The translations under genes were made by a program, and so were the position numbers. Positions 59,901-64,000 of a stretch of DNA of 64,000 nucleotides are shown here, in pieces. This DNA is from Sclerurus mexicanus (Eukaryota > Chordata > Aves > Passeriformes > Furnariidae), in the NCBI GenBank assembly GCA_013396755.1, contig VWZF01000445.1, positions 1,005,523-1,069,522 of the forward strand, read 5' to 3'. Positions within the stretch are counted from its first letter, which is position 1, and every line of letters begins with the position of its first letter. Under the pieces are notes generated by a model, which was not told the origin of the DNA, ran no database searches, and saw only the letters and a program-made list of their open reading frames with translations.

Positions 59901-62900
59901 TAATGTGTTTCTTATTTTGTAGTATTAGAGCGCCTGTAACTACAGCTGTCCATAGCAGTCATCTGTGGCAGAAGAATAAGGGTTATTCAGCTTTAGTGTG
60001 TGATTCAGCTGTGAGAAATCGGGTGTCTGTTAACCAAGTTGAAGCCAATGAAAATCTACTTTTAAAATAAGCCATTTACATCAGTGAAGAAAGATGGCAG
60101 TGTAGTGGGAACATATTGTCTGGCACAACCAGACCCCATTAGGTCTGGCTATAGCCTTCCTATGGTATTATGAGCAAGACAGCTAATCGCTCAGTGCCTC
60201 TGTTCCTCAGCTATATAATAAAGGTGATAATTCTTTGCCAGGCTATTCCTTTCTTCTTGTCTCTTCAAGACATAGTCTGCACTGTGTAGGATCATCTTAC
60301 AGTGTATTATTTTTATAGCAGTAGTACCTTCAAACATGAAATGTAGGCTAAAGCATCTGGTTTTGTTGTTATTACTATAATAAAATAAAACCTATTTTAG
60401 ATTTAGCAGGGGCTTCAACACCGAATATAGCTGAGTGAGCTATCTATTTAAAATTACTTTTGTATTAATACACCTAGTTTTAAATAATTTCAATTTTTTA
60501 ATGAACTGCGATGGTATTTTGCTAATGAAGGGTAAAATCTTCAAATTTTACCTTTCTAAGGTTGCTTGCCTGGTTAGAATATTTTAGCATATGGTTCCTG
60601 CTGCATTAATTTTGGATGTGCAAAGCATGGAGGGTGCTGTTTTTTCTTTGCCAAAAAGAGAAATTCCATTTCTAGGCACAGAAAGAAAACCTAATGTTCA
60701 AAACTATTGCTTTGAATTACATGCCAGCACTTAGAATCACTCAAGTTTATCACCATTTGCCTCCCTACTGTAATCGGGACCATAGAGGGGATTTTTCCTC
60801 CACTGGTGGTTTACAGGGGGACATTCTGAGTGAAGGGGAGTTGTTCTGTGGTGTTAAAACATCCAAGCAGGAAGTAAGGTAGAAAGTGGAGAGGCATAAA
60901 ACCATAAACTCAAGGCAACTCTGGGTGAGCAGCAGTGCAGCCTGTCCCACTCAGGCAGCAGCAGGCAGTAAGTGGTGAGAGGCATTGGCAGGCGCGTGCA
61001 GGGAGGTGCAATGGCCCTGAGTGGGAATTTGCCATCACCACAGCACGAGGGACTGTGCAGGACAGAGAGCTTATAAAAACACTTTGACCAGCTTATGTTA
61101 CACAGGTAACATGTTTTGGAGGTGTTGCATCACCATCAATCTTTCAGAGCCTTTTGGACAGATTCACAATCAGCTCTACTGTGTGTTTCCCCTGACTGCT
61201 TTTCTTCTACACTTTCCTACTCCATTGCTCAATCTGGATATGCTGACAGGGATTCGTGCCACAGGAAAGGGTAGCCCAATTGTATTTTCTGTTGGCTTAT
61301 TGTATCAAAATCCTCTATGGTTTGGGCTTCTCTGGGTCAGGGAGACTTATGGCACATCTTGCCAAAAGTAGTGGAGGAGATGGGAGAGGCTTTCACACCT
61401 GGAGGGGTCCTGGTGACATACATGGACACAGAGAGGGTCTATGTGGTTCTTTCAGACAGAGGGATGGGCAGGATGGATATTCAGTTCCCAACTTTATTAA
61501 TAAGCTTTTATTAAGCCAGAAATGTTTTTTAGCTCTGTAGATCTTTTTACTTTGGCCTGACTGTGTATTAACTTGAAAGACTCAATAAATTCCAGTCTAT
61601 CCTTGTAAGGTTTGAATGACCATGCTGTCCTGCACCTTAACCTTTTTTCTTGCAGCTAATAAATGAAGACCCTTCTGTTCTCTGCAGGACCACAAGCATA
61701 TTTTTTTAGGCAGCATATTGCTCCTATTCCTTTCTTCTTCCTGTAGGTTTTTTTTGTAAAAGACAAGATGCCTTTGCAGTGAGCACAGGGAGGCATATTT
61801 TCTTCCTGGATGCAATTTTAACCTGTATGATCCAAGCTACAAATACCATGTTTTGTATAATCATGGGGAAGTGGCTGTAACAAATGATCCATACCAAGGG
61901 TTGAACCATTTCCCCCATTTGTAAATTATCAATAAAAGGCCTGGGTTTTAATGATTTGTCTCTCGTTCCAAAATAATCAATCAGGGAAGAGGCTGTAAAT
62001 TAGTCACAGTGGATTCACCAAGAAGGTATGGATGCTAATGCCTGGAAATTTTACAAACAGGGTGAGGAGAGTCAAGAGCCTTCAGGAGGATCAAGTGAAC
62101 AGCCTTGGCAGAGTGCTGCCAGGAGCTAGACACTGAGGAAATGCCAGTCAGATGAGTTTTAAATCCTTCATGCAGGGCAGTCTGCATGGGGCAGTGGCAT
62201 GGCCTTGCCACATGTCCGGTGACAGAAAACCTGCAAGTGCTTTCTGACAGAGAGCAGAGCAAAGAACAGTATCCCTGCTCTCCTGGCACTTGCTTTGGGA
62301 CTTAATTACTGTGTTGCCATCAGACTGCCTCTTGCATCTATTACTCTGGATGTCCTTGCTGCATGGGGTTTGATATGCCTGGTATCTTGGGAATGCCTGT
62401 CCCAGAGCCTCCCCAGGGGTTATACACATTCTTAAAGAAGCATTCTGGCTTTTCTGGGAAAATTCATGATCCAGCAGAGTATCTAAAACATGTTTTTCTG
62501 CCTCCTGCACTTTACCATAAACACAAAAGTGCCCATTTGGTTTAGACTTGCTCCAAAAATACCTGACAGATCAGTGCTTACAAAGCACTCTGGTGGGAAT
62601 CCATCTTCTGCCTGACTGGCCAGCAGGGTTAGCCTCTCTTCAGACTCACTCAAGACTGATGGAAATACCTAGGAATACTGCAAATCTATAGGTATGTGAC
62701 TTTTCACCAAAAGGGTAGCTTTCCTCTTTGGGTCTGGCTCTTCCTCTCCATGTAGGAGTTTTAAGGTTCATGATAGTTCTTGGGCTTGGAAGCCCCCAAG
62801 AGTTGTATTTTGGGGATTTGTGATATCCTGAGTGGCATGAGGCAGCCCTGGGCGGACTCCTGTACTATGTTGTACAGCATCAGCTAAGGGTGGGCACTTG

Positions 62901-64000
62901 GAACTGGGGGGGACTGCAAGGGCTGTGTAGCAGCAGTGAGCTTTTTGGTGCAAAAACCTTCCATATTGATAGGGATTGTCATTTCTGTGCAAGTTTCCTT
63001 TGAGCATCTCTTTAGCATTCCCCCAGGTTTTAAAAGGTTTTAAGGTTATTCACATGACCAAGATCAAGCTGCTGGTACCCTGACTTTGCTGAATATAGCT
63101 GTGCAGTCCCACAGATAAATACCTGACTCCTCCAGCCGGGTAGGTTATCCCTCCATGTCTAATCTGTCACAAAAGATTTGTGTTTGAAAGCAAACAGTTT
63201 TCTTATTTTATTTTTTATTACTGTAAATCTGTCAAAGGAAAGCAGCTGGAGCAGAGCTCTACACCCAGAGGGAAAAGAAGAAAAAATATTGTTTTGATGG
63301 GAAACTCAGCTAAATCGTTTAAATTAAGAATTACTGACACTGTGGCTGCTGGAGGTGCAAATAGAACACCTAACTGCTTGAAACAAGAGTCTGGGAAAAG
63401 TCAGAGAAGTTGAGCAAAAAAGAAGTTGTGCATAATACTGCCTCTTCTCTGCCACTTGCTAACCTAAGATTTTCCTCATCAAAATACCATGGGTCATTGT
63501 ATGGAAATGGTCGATTTACTGTTGAAGTGTAGGGCTGCAGTCTGAAGAAGCTGTGGACAGAATATATCAGAGAAGGAAGTCAAGGCTCAAATTTCAGCTT
63601 TTGTTATCCAATGCCTCCGTGTGTGGCCTCGCAGCTATGAAACCTCAGCCTCACCCAACAGCAACATCTGTGAGGAGTGAGCAAGAACTACCTCGCATGT
63701 CCAAGGACACCAGGAAGGCTCTGCACTGGAGTATGTCTGTGTCAGGCTGCAGAGGTATCTCAAACCAGTGCATTAGCCAGACCTGATGCCTTTCCTGACA
63801 TCAACTACAAAGAAGCCTGTCCATCCACGTTTTAACTGACAAGATGAAAATCAAATGATGATGTGAAGTACCACTGAGATTAATTTAGAGATGAGCATGA
63901 AATGAATATCTCACAGCAATGTTTGCACTAGAGGCAGAGCAAAGCCAGGACCATGGTGTCTCTCCCCACAGGCACAGGGAAGGATCAGGCTCTGTGGCTG
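53948..64000. other. Intergenic, no gene recognised
   Basis: Ten kilobases to the window edge hold no exon, RNA gene or named repeat that I can support. A G/T low-complexity tract lies at 55241-55283. Open frames of up to 124 codons occur on both strands without family motifs. Confidence 0.55.
55241..55283. repeat. G/T low-complexity tract
   Basis: About 43 bases are only G or T before the first C, including T runs of eight or more and a G5 run. It is comparable to the complement of the A/C tract at 19.62 kb. Confidence 0.85.

Overview
The window is vertebrate nuclear DNA, almost certainly from a bird. Split exons with GT-AG junctions carry a conserved metallopeptidase. The only interspersed repeats I can name confidently are CR1-type LINE fragments and one retroviral-type LTR, which is an avian repeat mix. 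No Alu-like or L1-like sequence was recognised. I cannot name the species.

Positions 1741-35559 on the + strand hold the 3' half of PHEX (phosphate-regulating endopeptidase, peptidase family M13). Ten consecutive coding exons, matching exons 13 to 22 of the human gene, join in frame into 281 residues plus a stop. This corresponds to residues 469-749 of a 749-residue protein with no net insertion or deletion. The whole zinc site is present: HEFTH in exon 17, the third ligand in ENIADNGG in exon 19, the histidine of GAHSPPQFR in exon 21, and the C-terminal CRLW. Exons 1-12 and the promoter lie to the left of the window. Introns contain an antisense LTR-like element, a CR1 scrap, simple repeats and much sequence I cannot name.

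The assembly is faulty at 25.7-28.3 kb. Three single-N junctions (25872, 27127, 27345) bound segments that repeat: 25772-25871 recurs at 27128-27227, and 26151-27126 recurs at 27346-28321. Exon 18 therefore appears twice. The pattern fits unmerged contig ends better than a biological duplication. A fourth N (22045) sits inside the acceptor of exon 16.

From about 36 kb to 64 kb no convincing gene was found. This part holds two sense-strand CR1 copies (37.0-38.0 kb, with a substituted reverse-transcriptase active site; 50.2-51.4 kb, older and decayed), two antisense CR1 3' ends (43.8 kb, 53.8 kb), a 113-nt pure pyrimidine tract, a 44-nt alternating purine-pyrimidine tract, small tandem repeats, and one AT-rich open reading frame ending in a possible membrane anchor (40.4 kb). 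I found no new biological system. The most useful observations are the false exon duplication and the complete PHEX catalytic half.
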